5,739 bases of DNA. Origin: Porticoccaceae bacterium (GTDB taxonomy: Bacteria; Pseudomonadota; Gammaproteobacteria; Pseudomonadales; Porticoccaceae). A model generated the notes under the pieces. That model was not told the origin of the DNA. It searched no databases and saw nothing but the letters and a program-made list of their open reading frames with translations. Location: positions 1 to 5,739 of the forward strand of contig JASLVT010000097.1 of the NCBI GenBank assembly GCA_030741175.1, in the 5' to 3' direction. This document shows positions 1 through 5,739 of this stretch, piece after piece (position 1 is the first letter of the stretch; every line of letters starts with the position of its first letter). The position numbers and the translations under genes were made by a program.

Positions 1-83
1 AGAATTATTTGATGATTATCACTTAAACACGCAATACAAACCCTCAAAGAGTATACAAATATGATTATCGATATAAAAGTCGC

Positions 84-965
84 TTATAGCTGATTGGCCA
101 TGGCCATAAATTCGGCCACAATAGGATCATCAAGCTTCTTTTTAAAACAACACAGCCCCAAGTCAAATGGGGGAATACTGTTATCTGCCAATAGCTCAAC
201 GCGGTCTTTCACCGGACTATTATCCACCACCACAATTGGCGACAGGCCAATACCACATCCCAGTGCCACCATACTGACCAGTGCTTCTTGACCTGCTACT
301 TGGGCGTAGACATTGGGGCGACCGCTGTATTTTTGCCGAAACCACTGCTCAAATCGCTTTCTCGCCACCCCATGCTCGGGCAGGATAATCGGCAATGTAG
401 CCCAGTCGACAGTATCAGCTTGCAGGGCTTGTTTGACCGCGCAGTTAATAGCGGGTGCGGTTATCGCTAAGGGGACGCTGGCAATGGTCTGAAAATGTAT
501 GCTAGCCGCCAAATCATCAGGGCGCGCTGCGATGGCCAAATCTACCCGCTGGTTCTTCACTTGATCGATACCATCAGCGGCATCACCTGTATCCAACTTT
601 ATATCGATATTGGGGTGAGCCTGCCGAAATTTTTCTAATAGTGGCGGCAGATAGGAATAGGACGCGGTCACGGAGCAGTAAATATTTAATGAACCAGATA
701 AATCTTTTTGCGACTGATTAAGGGACTGCTTTAATGATTCAAACTGACTGATGTGCTGATCGGCATATGTCAGTAGTTTTTTGCCCTCGCGAGTGAGTAG
801 CACCGAGCGGTTATCACGAAACAGCAACTGTGTCCCCAACTCCTCCTCCAACCGCTGAATAGCCCGGCTCAACGTTGAAGGACTGAGGTGATAGGCCGCT
901 GCCGTCTTACCAAAATGTAGGCTATTAGCCAGATGCTGAAAGAGCCTTAGTGATCGCGTATCCAT
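84..965 (-). CDS. ilvY: IlvY, LysR-family transcriptional activator of ilvC
   Basis: This 293-residue protein is a cytoplasmic LysR-type regulator. In E. coli, IlvY activates ilvC when it binds acetolactate or acetohydroxybutyrate, and it represses its own gene. An N-terminal winged helix-turn-helix covers about residues 3-60, with the recognition-helix stretch SPSTLSRAIQRLEEELG at 28-44. A linker helix (about 62-88) leads to a periplasmic-binding-protein-like effector domain (about 92-290). Stretches that match E. coli IlvY from memory are CSVTASYSYLPP (97-108), TGDAAD (126-131) and VSMVALGCG (230-238). Length agrees with E. coli IlvY (about 297). The ATG at 963-965 is preceded on its strand by AGGA (972-975) with six bases between, and the protein begins like the family (MDxRxL). 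Divergent placement against ilvC is the classical arrangement and settles the name over other LysR proteins. The gene looks intact. No clear terminator is seen after its stop. Confidence 0.96.
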   Translation of the reverse strand: MDTRSLRLFQHLANSLHFGKTAAAYHLSPSTLSRAIQRLEEELGTQLLFRDNRSVLLTREGKKLLTYADQHISQFESLKQSLNQSQKDLSGSLNIYCSVTASYSYLPPLLEKFRQAHPNIDIKLDTGDAADGIDQVKNQRVDLAIAARPDDLAASIHFQTIASVPLAITAPAINCAVKQALQADTVDWATLPIILPEHGVARKRFEQWFRQKYSGRPNVYAQVAGQEALVSMVALGCGIGLSPIVVVDNSPVKDRVELLADNSIPPFDLGLCCFKKKLDDPIVAEFMAMANQL

Positions 966-992
966 AGACGGTCCTATTCATAAGCTTTTACA

Positions 993-1016
993 TTGCATAA
1001 ATTGCAACACTGCGAT
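993..1016. promoter_or_regulatory. Probable IlvY operator (LysR-type box) between ilvY and ilvC
   Basis: The palindrome TTGCA-TAAAT-TGCAA at 993-1007 contains the T-N11-A pattern typical of LysR-family recognition sites. Its right half (ATTGCA, 1001-1006) also pairs with TGCGAT at 1011-1016 with one mismatch, so three half-sites overlap. The main palindrome is centred at 1000, about 65 bases before the transcription start expected from the ilvC promoter (about 1065). That is where LysR regulators usually place their high-affinity site. It also lies just downstream of the candidate ilvY start, which fits autorepression. Assignment to IlvY is inferred from position and symmetry. Confidence 0.7.
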
Positions 1017-1017
1017 G

Positions 1018-1046
1018 AATATATATCGTTTTGAGCAATAATAAAA
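1018..1046 (-). promoter_or_regulatory. Weak candidate promoter of ilvY
   Basis: On the minus strand, TATATT (1018-1023) could be a -10 with TTTTAT (1041-1046) as a poor -35 and a 17-base spacer. Transcription would start near 1011 and the operator palindrome would fall just inside the transcribed region, which suits autorepression by IlvY. The -35 matches consensus poorly, and other AT-rich choices exist in this stretch, so this is only the best-looking option. It overlaps the ilvC -35 and cannot be occupied by polymerase at the same time as that promoter. Confidence 0.25.
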
Positions 1047-1058
1047 GATCGGTACAAT
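1031..1058 (+). promoter_or_regulatory. Candidate sigma70 promoter of ilvC
   Basis: TTGAGC at 1031-1036 (-35) and TACAAT at 1053-1058 (-10) are separated by 16 bases. Transcription should begin near 1065 and give a leader of about 48 bases. The -10 is a five-of-six consensus match, while the -35 and short spacer are weaker, as expected for a promoter that depends on the activator IlvY. A GCAAT (1035-1039) within the -35 area resembles the operator half-site and may be part of the secondary activation site. Confidence 0.65.
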
Positions 1059-1084
1059 GCACATCCGAATTTAACAGAGTAATC

Positions 1085-1099
1085 CACCGTCAAACGGTG
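1085..1099 (+). promoter_or_regulatory. Small hairpin in the ilvC leader next to the ribosome binding site
   Basis: CACCGT (1085-1090) and ACGGTG (1094-1099) form a perfect six-base-pair stem with a three-base loop (or five pairs with a five-base loop). It ends three bases before the GGAG ribosome binding site at 1103-1106. The stem leaves that site free, so it more likely keeps the site single-stranded or protects the 5' end than blocks translation. No leader peptide rich in Val, Leu or Ile is seen, so classical attenuation is not supported. Confidence 0.45.
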
Positions 1100-1102
1100 C
1101 TT

Positions 1103-1106
1103 GGAG
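1103..1106 (+). promoter_or_regulatory. ilvC ribosome binding site that decides the start
   Basis: GGAG with six bases before ATG 1113 fixes the start there. The longer reading from TTG 1101 would place this motif inside the coding region, has no purine-rich site of its own, and would add four residues (MENN) absent from E. coli IlvC. Confidence 0.85.
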
Positions 1107-1112
1107 AACAAT

Positions 1113-2591
1113 ATGGCTAACTACTTCAATACCCTTAGCTTGCGCGATAAGTTAACCCAGCTGGGTAAGTGTCGCTTTATGGATCGCAGTGAATTTACCG
1201 ATGGCTGCAATTTTATTAAAGACTGGAACATTGTCATTATTGGCTGTGGCGCCCAAGGCCTGAATCAGGGCCTGAATATGCGCGACTCTGGCTTAAATAT
1301 TTCCTATGCCTTGCGTGAGCAGGCAATCGCAGAGAAGCGCCAGTCTTTCCAGTGGGCCTCGGAAAATGGCTTTACTGTTGGCACTGCTGAAGAGTTAGTG
1401 CCCGATGCTGATCTGGTGCTTAACCTAACGCCGGATAAACAGCATACCGCCGCTGTTACTGCGGTGATGCCACTGATGAAGCAAGGCGCTACACTGGCTT
1501 ATTCCCATGGTTTCAATATCGTTGAAGAGGGTATGCAGATTCGCCCTGACCTCACTGTAATTATGGTTGCACCCAAGTGCCCGGGTACAGAGGTCCGAGA
1601 AGAGTACAAACGCGGCTTTGGCGTTCCCACATTGATCGCTGTGCACCCTGAAAATGATCCTAAAGGTGATGGTTTGGCAATTGCTAAGGCTTATGCCTCC
1701 GCAACTGGTGGTGATCGCGCCGGTGTTCTTGAGTCATCCTTTATTGCTGAAGTTAAATCTGACTTGATGGGTGAACAAACCATTCTGTGCGGCATGTTGC
1801 AGACTGGCGCTATATTGGGTCATCAACAATTGCTCAACCTTGGCGTTGATGCCGGCTATGCTCGCAAACTGATTCAGTATGGTTGGGAGACGGTAACCGA
1901 AGGCCTTAAGCATGGTGGTATCACCAATATGATGGATCGCTTGAGCAATCCAGCGAAAATCAGAGCCTTTGATATGTCTGAGCAACTGAAAGGTATTCTG
2001 CGTCCGCTGTTTGAAAAACATATGGATGACATTATTGAAGGTGAGTTCTCTCGCACCATGATGGTCGACTGGGACAATGACGATGCCAATCTACTGAAGT
2101 GGCGCGCTGCTACGGCGGAGACTACTTTTGAACAGGCTCCAGACTGTGCCACTGAAATCACTGAACAGGAGTACTATGACAGAGGTATCTATTTAGTCGC
2201 TATGGTTAAAGCCGGTGTTGAACTGGCCTTTGAGACAATGGTGTCCTCCGGCATTATTGAAGAATCAGCCTATTATGAATCACTGCATGAAACGCCGCTG
2301 ATCGCCAACTGTATTGCACGCAACAAGCTTTACGAGATGAATGTAGTAATTTCTGACACTGCTGAGTACGGCAACTACTTGTTTAGCCATGCCGCTGTGC
2401 CACTGTTACAAGACCACGCCAATTCATTGACCCTAGAAGATTTAGGTGAGGGATTATCGGGTTCCAATGCAGTGGATAATGTCCGTCTTATCGAGGTAAA
2501 TGACGCTATTCGTGACCATGATGTCGAAATTATTGGCCATGAATTGCGCGGCTATATGACCGATATGAAGCGTATTGTCGAGAATAGCTAA
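1113..2591 (+). CDS. ilvC: Ketol-acid reductoisomerase (NADP+), class II
   Basis: This is the second enzyme of branched-chain amino acid synthesis. It uses NADPH and Mg2+ to isomerise and reduce acetolactate or acetohydroxybutyrate to the dihydroxy acids that lead to valine/leucine and isoleucine. At 492 residues it is the long, class II form with a duplicated C-terminal knotted domain (E. coli: 491), not the roughly 330-residue class I form. E. coli numbering carries over directly. The Rossmann loop is GCGAQG (44-49). NADPH-preference residues Arg68, Arg76, Ser78 and Gln110 are all kept. Catalytic His132 and Lys155 are present, as are metal ligands Asp217, Glu221, Glu389 and Glu393, and substrate contact Ser414. 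The ATG at 1113 is chosen over an in-frame TTG at 1101 because the protein then starts MANYFNTL as in E. coli and a GGAG lies six bases upstream; the TTG would sit on that site. It is single-gene in this window, divergent from ilvY, and ends in a strong terminator. It appears fully functional. Confidence 0.98.
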   Translation: MANYFNTLSLRDKLTQLGKCRFMDRSEFTDGCNFIKDWNIVIIGCGAQGLNQGLNMRDSGLNISYALREQAIAEKRQSFQWASENGFTVGTAEELVPDADLVLNLTPDKQHTAAVTAVMPLMKQGATLAYSHGFNIVEEGMQIRPDLTVIMVAPKCPGTEVREEYKRGFGVPTLIAVHPENDPKGDGLAIAKAYASATGGDRAGVLESSFIAEVKSDLMGEQTILCGMLQTGAILGHQQLLNLGVDAGYARKLIQYGWETVTEGLKHGGITNMMDRLSNPAKIRAFDMSEQLKGILRPLFEKHMDDIIEGEFSRTMMVDWDNDDANLLKWRAATAETTFEQAPDCATEITEQEYYDRGIYLVAMVKAGVELAFETMVSSGIIEESAYYESLHETPLIANCIARNKLYEMNVVISDTAEYGNYLFSHAAVPLLQDHANSLTLEDLGEGLSGSNAVDNVRLIEVNDAIRDHDVEIIGHELRGYMTDMKRIVENS

Positions 2592-2619
2592 TCGACGTCG
2601 AGCCTAGCTCAATAGCCTA

Positions 2620-2659
2620 AAAAAAACCGGATTGTGCGCAAGCATCATCCGGTTTTTTT
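2620..2659. terminator. Bidirectional intrinsic terminator shared by ilvC and the BCCT gene
   Basis: The core stem pairs CCGGAT (2627-2632) with ATCCGG (2647-2652) and is flanked by seven A's (2620-2626) and seven T's (2653-2659), so either strand gives a stem followed by a U tract. The plus-strand RNA continues past one U/C mismatch with GUGC/GCAU around a GCAA tetraloop, a GNRA-type loop. The minus-strand RNA has two adjacent mismatches there and a less favourable loop, so the structure looks tuned to ilvC. It lies 28 bases after the ilvC stop and 26 bases after the BCCT stop. Confidence 0.93.
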
Positions 2660-2685
2660 ATCTTTGTTATATCAGCGTACCGATA

Positions 2686-4293
2686 TTATTTTTGATCAAA
2701 CACCAAGGCCTTGACCATTGAAATAGTCATCAGCGCCATAACCAAGGAAAATGGCAAGGCGCCAATAATCATCGCCGAGCGCAAGGCATCCATACCCCCA
2801 GCGGCAAGCAATACCGCCACCAGCACCGCAAATATCAAACCCCAAATAATCACATGCGTAGCTTTTTTCTGGCTTTGATCGCCGCCAGAGGCAAGGGTAT
2901 TAATAATTAAAATACCTGAATCCGCTGAGGTGACTAAAAACGTCAGTAGTAATGTCACCACCACTACAGACAGGGCAATAGCCAATTCCGGCGATAGTAT
3001 TAGGTTAATCGTTTGAAATAATTGTGCTGAGATATCTGCATTGACAATGGCACCTTGGGCAATGCCACTCAATTCAAGGTCGATCGCTGTAGCGCCAATA
3101 AACGTAAACCAAGTCAAACAGATCAATGAAGGAATAATCATTGCGCCCATCACATATTCCCGCACTGTCCTACCCCGAGATACTCGTGCTAAAAACAATC
3201 CCACAAACGGCGCAAAGGCAATCCACCAGGCCCAGTAAAAGATATTCCACGCACCCTGCCAGCTCTGCAGTGCCGCCCCTACCTCGGTATCTGGATTATT
3301 CCACACCGTTGTCGACATTGCTGGCAAAGCAATCAAATAGTCCCAAATCGCATAGACAAAAGATTTCGCGGCAAACAATGTGGCACCAAACAATACAAAA
3401 AACAGCACCAGAAACATCGACAATCCCATATTGATATTAGATAGCCATTTAATACCCCGCTGAAGACCCGACAGTGCAGATAAGCAGGAGGCACTGACTA
3501 TGATCACCAAGCCCATAATCTGCGCCGCCAATGTTGGCTTGCCAGCCTCATCGACAATCCACTGCATGGCACTGATATTAAAGATACCGGAGGCAAACTG
3601 GGAGACGCCATAGCCGATGGTGACACCTAAACCAATCAATGTCGCAAGAATAGCGGCGATATCCACCAGGTGACCCAACCAGCCCGACATGGCACGACCA
3701 AACAGCGGCTGCAAGCCAGAGCGAATGGTCAGCGGCAACCCGCGACCATAACTTAAATAGCCTAGGGAAATACCCACCACACCATAACAAGCCCAAGGGG
3801 TAAGACCATAATGCAGTAATGCCCACTTATAGGCATTGCGCACATTATCTTCATTCAAGCCGGTACTGAGCCCCTGAATAGTGTCCGGATTGGTAGCAAA
3901 GTGAAAAATCGGCTCGGCGGTGGAATAGGTCAGCATACCGATACCAATACCGGCACCAAACATCATCGACAGCCAGGTAAAAAGGGAGAATTCTGGCTGT
4001 TCATCCTGCTTCCCCAGCACCACCGTACCAGTGCGCGGCCAGAGTGCCAGTAACAGGCAGGCGAGTGTAAAGAACGCTGTAACGTAGATATACCAACCAC
4101 CAAAGGAAGAGATAGACCAATTTTGCATAACCAGAAGCTGTTCACCAGCACGTTCTGGAGACAGACCAACCCAGAGAATTAAGGCAATGATGACAACTTT
4201 AGGTACGGCTGCAACGATTCGGTTAAAACCCTGATAAAAACCCGATTGCTGGATATTGATCGATACTGATTGATTGCTATTAGACTGACCCAC
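2686..4293 (-). CDS. BCCT-family transporter for a betaine-like or other quaternary amine/sulfonium solute
   Basis: This 535-residue inner-membrane carrier belongs to the betaine/carnitine/choline transporter family, which has the LeuT fold and 12 membrane segments. Segments can be placed roughly at 25-45, 66-85, 104-128, 157-181, 206-240, 255-275, 286-308, 346-369, 380-402, 421-458, 478-498 and 507-530. The glycine-rich unwound helix is GAGIGIGM (113-120), followed by AEP (126-128). The family signature WNIFYWAWW (349-357) leads into GLFLARVSRGR (365-375). TSADSG (455-460) keeps the Thr-Ser pair that helps bind Na+ in BetP, so Na+ coupling is likely. Aromatic-box positions read Tyr162, Trp167, Tyr170 and Trp357. 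Tyr162 replaces the first Trp of BetP, and Phe360 sits where BetP has Trp377. The C-terminus ends about five residues after the last helix, so the long osmosensing tail of BetP is missing and uptake may not be osmotically gated. The start is GTG with AGGAGA seven bases upstream; TGA precedes it directly in frame. The substrate cannot be named: betaine, choline, carnitine or DMSP are all possible. Confidence 0.93.
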   Translation of the reverse strand: MGQSNSNQSVSINIQQSGFYQGFNRIVAAVPKVVIIALILWVGLSPERAGEQLLVMQNWSISSFGGWYIYVTAFFTLACLLLALWPRTGTVVLGKQDEQPEFSLFTWLSMMFGAGIGIGMLTYSTAEPIFHFATNPDTIQGLSTGLNEDNVRNAYKWALLHYGLTPWACYGVVGISLGYLSYGRGLPLTIRSGLQPLFGRAMSGWLGHLVDIAAILATLIGLGVTIGYGVSQFASGIFNISAMQWIVDEAGKPTLAAQIMGLVIIVSASCLSALSGLQRGIKWLSNINMGLSMFLVLFFVLFGATLFAAKSFVYAIWDYLIALPAMSTTVWNNPDTEVGAALQSWQGAWNIFYWAWWIAFAPFVGLFLARVSRGRTVREYVMGAMIIPSLICLTWFTFIGATAIDLELSGIAQGAIVNADISAQLFQTINLILSPELAIALSVVVVTLLLTFLVTSADSGILIINTLASGGDQSQKKATHVIIWGLIFAVLVAVLLAAGGMDALRSAMIIGALPFSLVMALMTISMVKALVFDQK

Positions 4294-4300
4294 TCACTGC

Positions 4301-4306
4301 TCTCCT
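4301..4306 (-). promoter_or_regulatory. Ribosome binding site for the GTG-started BCCT gene
   Basis: On the minus strand AGGAGA stands seven bases before the GTG at 4293. An in-frame TGA sits directly upstream of the GTG, so no earlier start exists, and the next Met (residue 55) lies beyond the first membrane segment. This supports the GTG start. Confidence 0.85.
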
Positions 4307-4380
4307 ATTTATTATTTTGCAGATAACTAGCGCATCTACTTTAGGCAACCAGTGGCGTTGTGTTGTACATACATGGAAAC

Positions 4381-4404
4381 CTCTGTGCTACAAACAGTAC
4401 AGAG
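4381..4404. promoter_or_regulatory. Imperfect palindrome, possible operator over the BCCT promoter
   Basis: CTCTGTGCT (4381-4389) and AGTACAGAG (4396-4404) are inverted repeats of nine bases with one mismatch and a six-base spacer. The element covers the candidate -10 and start site of the BCCT gene, where a repressor would act. The regulator is unknown. As RNA on the plus strand the mismatch becomes a G-U pair, but no plus-strand gene is present, so a DNA-binding site is the more natural reading. Confidence 0.45.
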
Positions 4405-4422
4405 TTAAACGAATTACATCAA
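4394..4422 (-). promoter_or_regulatory. Candidate promoter of the BCCT gene
   Basis: On the minus strand TTGATG (4417-4422) and TACTGT (4394-4399) are separated by 17 bases. Transcription would start near 4387 and leave a leader of about 90 bases. The -35 is a fair match, while the -10 matches the consensus at three of six positions. It is chosen because it is the best-spaced pair in the gap and because a palindrome overlaps its -10. Confidence 0.35.
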
Positions 4423-4499
4423 CAGTGAGAACGATATGGAATTGTGTACACGGGATAGACAGACTGACTTTGTCTACAAGATAGGCGGGTTATGCATTA

Positions 4500-4538
4500 T
4501 GTTTGGCGGAACACCCTATGATGGTATTCCGCCAAACA
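4500..4538 (-). terminator. Long hairpin after the sugar transporter, probable transcript end without a U tract
   Basis: Arms 4500-4515 and 4523-4538 form a 16-pair stem with a seven-base loop. The one non-Watson-Crick position (4512 with 4526) is a C/A mismatch on the plus strand but a G-U wobble in minus-strand RNA. The stem is therefore continuous only in the direction of the sugar transporter transcript, whose stop codon lies 27 bases before it. The RNA after the stem begins UAAUGCAUAACCC and lacks a U run, so it is either a poor intrinsic terminator or a 3' end protecting structure left after Rho-type termination and trimming. Confidence 0.6.
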
Positions 4539-4553
4539 ACAGTGGTTTTTAGT

Positions 4554-4571
4554 TTAGTTTTAGTCTTAGTC
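4554..4571 (-). repeat. Three tandem RACTAA hexamers giving three in-frame stops
   Basis: On the minus strand the last codon and stop of the sugar transporter (GAC TAA) are followed by GAC TAA and AAC TAA. The hexamer repeat therefore supplies three TAA stops in the same frame, each one codon apart. It may be simple slippage at the gene end, with tight termination as a side effect. Confidence 0.6.
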
Positions 4572-5739
4572 TTGATCTGCCCCTCTCAGCGCATACCAAC
4601 CGATATAGATGTAACACAACATTGGTACAATAAAGCTTAACTGGATACCAATACTATCGGCCGCAACACCCTGCACCACCGGAATCAATGCACCACCAAC
4701 AATAGCCTGACATACCAGTCCAGAACCCTTACTAGTCATTGGCCCGAGACCTTTAACTGCCATGGTGAAAATAGTTGGGAACATAATAGAGTTAAAGAAG
4801 CCCACGGCCAGAATAGACCACATAGCCGTGTCGCCAGTAGTGTTCATACTCACCACAATCATCACAATAGCAATTAAGGCATTAATCGCTAGATACTTGG
4901 TGGCGGCAATATAGTTCATCAGCGCGGCGCCCACCAAACGACCAATCATCGCGGCACCCCAGTAATAGGCAACCATTTCACCAGCCTCTGCAGAACTCAA
5001 ACCAGCGATAGAGCTTTCAGAAAAATAGTTTACTAAGAAGCTACCAATTGAAACCTCACCGCCGACATATAGGAAAATCGCCAACGCACCGAGTACCAGA
5101 GGCCGATGATTCCAAACGGAATCCTCAGAGCCAGTCTCTTGAGCTTCCACATGGGCTAATACCGGCAATTTAATAAATCTAAATAACAACGCTGCTGCAA
5201 CCAAGAGAGCACCAAGCATCACGTAGGGCATTTGCACCGCAGTTGCATCGGCAGCTACGGCTCCCAGAATCAGCATTGAACCGACAATGGGTCCTACGGT
5301 GGTACCAAAGGAGTTAGCCGCTTGAGCTAGATTCAGCCGACTTGCCGCAGTTTTTTCTGGCCCTAAGGCAGCGACATAGGGGTTAGCCGCTACTTGTAAA
5401 ATAGTGATCCCGCTAGCCAATACAAAGAATGAAAACAGGAACAGCGCGTATATATGGACTTCTGCAGAAGGATAAAACAATAGGCAACCAGCAGCAGTCG
5501 TCAGCAAACCAAGCACGATACCCTGCTGATAACCGACTTTATCGATTAGCTTTCCTGCAAATGGAGAGACAATAAAATAGGCGCCAAAGAAGCAGAACTG
5601 CACCAACATTGCCTGCGTGTAATTAAGATCAAAAGACTCTTTTAGGAAAGGAATCAGAATATCGTTAAGAACAGTAATAAAGCCCCAAAAGAAAAACAGA
5701 CAGGTCATCGCGATAAATGCGAATTTCTGCGTCTCTTGT
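4566..5739 (-). CDS. FucP/GluP-type sugar:H+ symporter (MFS), N-terminus cut by the window edge
   Basis: This inner-membrane major facilitator belongs to the fucose/glucose/galactose/N-acetylglucosamine group. About 390 residues are visible; family members have roughly 400-440, so only some tens are missing. The Met at 5706-5708 is not the start: the frame stays open upstream to the edge (reading QETQKFAFIA before it), no ribosome binding site precedes it, and it falls at the beginning of the first membrane helix. Counting from that Met, LNDILIP (14-20) carries Asp16, equivalent to FucP Asp46. QVAANPYVAALGPE (105-118) followed by RLNLAQAANSFG (124-135) is the group's signature. The position of FucP Glu135 is Gln105; the 89-residue distance from the Asp is identical in both proteins. 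A soluble loop (about 184-200) separates the two six-helix halves, and FPTIFTMAVKGLG (310-322) marks the second half. Gln at 105 points to the GluP/NagP-like branch rather than fucose, but the sugar cannot be named. It lies on the same strand as the BCCT gene, with a 272-base gap between them. Confidence 0.9.
   Translation of the reverse strand, partial: QETQKFAFIAMTCLFFFWGFITVLNDILIPFLKESFDLNYTQAMLVQFCFFGAYFIVSPFAGKLIDKVGYQQGIVLGLLTTAAGCLLFYPSAEVHIYALFLFSFFVLASGITILQVAANPYVAALGPEKTAASRLNLAQAANSFGTTVGPIVGSMLILGAVAADATAVQMPYVMLGALLVAAALLFRFIKLPVLAHVEAQETGSEDSVWNHRPLVLGALAIFLYVGGEVSIGSFLVNYFSESSIAGLSSAEAGEMVAYYWGAAMIGRLVGAALMNYIAATKYLAINALIAIVMIVVSMNTTGDTAMWSILAVGFFNSIMFPTIFTMAVKGLGPMTSKGSGLVCQAIVGGALIPVVQGVAADSIGIQLSFIVPMLCYIYIGWYALRGADQD

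Noticed and set aside
13..69. Direct repeat TGATTATC at 13-20 and 62-69 in the AT-rich stretch beyond ilvY.
   Set aside because: Eight AT-rich bases repeated once within 60 bases is plausible by chance. No gene, hairpin terminator or promoter could be supported in 1-83.
94..470. Plus-strand open frames opposite ilvY (94-291 and 288-470).
   Set aside because: They lie entirely antisense to a well-recognised gene and their translations resemble no family I know.
1101..1112. Upstream TTG start for ilvC that would add four residues (MENN).
   Set aside because: The GGAG ribosome binding site lies inside this stretch and serves the ATG at 1113, which also matches the start of E. coli IlvC.
966..1112. 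Attenuator or leader peptide controlling ilvC.
   Set aside because: No short reading frame rich in Val, Leu or Ile and no terminator-like stem with a U tract is present between the promoter and ilvC; control by IlvY is sufficient.
1425..2161. Minus-strand open frames opposite ilvC.
   Set aside because: They are antisense to a highly conserved enzyme gene, are low in recognisable structure, and have no ribosome binding site I could support.
3041..4169. Open frames on both strands overlapping the BCCT gene.
   Set aside because: They are out-of-frame readings of a membrane-protein gene whose own frame carries all the family motifs.
4294..4565. A small RNA or extra small gene in the largest gap.
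   Set aside because: No open frame with a ribosome binding site stands out, and the hairpin and palindromes are explained as signals of the flanking genes; a promoter plus terminator pair defining a separate RNA was not seen.
5706..5708. ATG as the true start of the sugar transporter.
   Set aside because: The reading frame stays open to the window edge, no ribosome binding site precedes the ATG, and the family's N-terminus extends beyond this point.

Overview
The window looks like ordinary chromosome of a gammaproteobacterium, probably marine or at least aerobic and heterotrophic. The best taxonomic evidence is the divergent ilvY-ilvC pair. The ilvC product is a long (class II) ketol-acid reductoisomerase that follows the Escherichia coli enzyme almost residue for residue. 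The regulator matches E. coli IlvY over its full length. The other two genes are a BCCT-type osmolyte/quaternary amine carrier and a FucP/GluP-type sugar:H+ symporter, a pairing common in marine gammaproteobacteria. Genus cannot be fixed from sequence reading alone. Base composition looks moderate (about half GC, judged by eye, not counted) and even across all genes, with no insertion sequence, integrase, tRNA, CRISPR array or other sign of a mobile region.

Layout. Positions 1-83 are a short AT-rich stretch downstream of ilvY with no gene. The minus-strand gene at 84-965 is ilvY. Positions 966-1112 form a divergent control region with a LysR-type operator, a good sigma70-like promoter for ilvC, a weak candidate promoter for ilvY, and a small hairpin just before the ilvC ribosome binding site. 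The plus-strand gene at 1113-2591 is ilvC. A strong terminator at 2620-2659 sits midway between the convergent stops of ilvC and the BCCT carrier and can serve both. The BCCT carrier occupies 2686-4293 on the minus strand and starts at GTG. The 272-base gap at 4294-4565 holds a candidate promoter for the carrier overlapped by an imperfect palindrome, further small palindromes, and a long hairpin just after the sugar transporter. The sugar transporter, on the minus strand from 4566, runs off the right edge, so its N-terminus is missing.

How the genes work together. ilvY and ilvC are one regulatory unit: IlvY senses the acetohydroxyacid substrates of IlvC and switches on the second step of valine, isoleucine and leucine synthesis. 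The two transporters lie on the same strand but are separated by a gap with its own signals, so they are probably transcribed separately. Nothing links them functionally to ilvYC apart from the shared terminator.

I found no undescribed system. The points most worth checking are the binding-site substitutions in the two transporters, the strand-specific hairpin after the sugar transporter, and the palindrome over the BCCT promoter.
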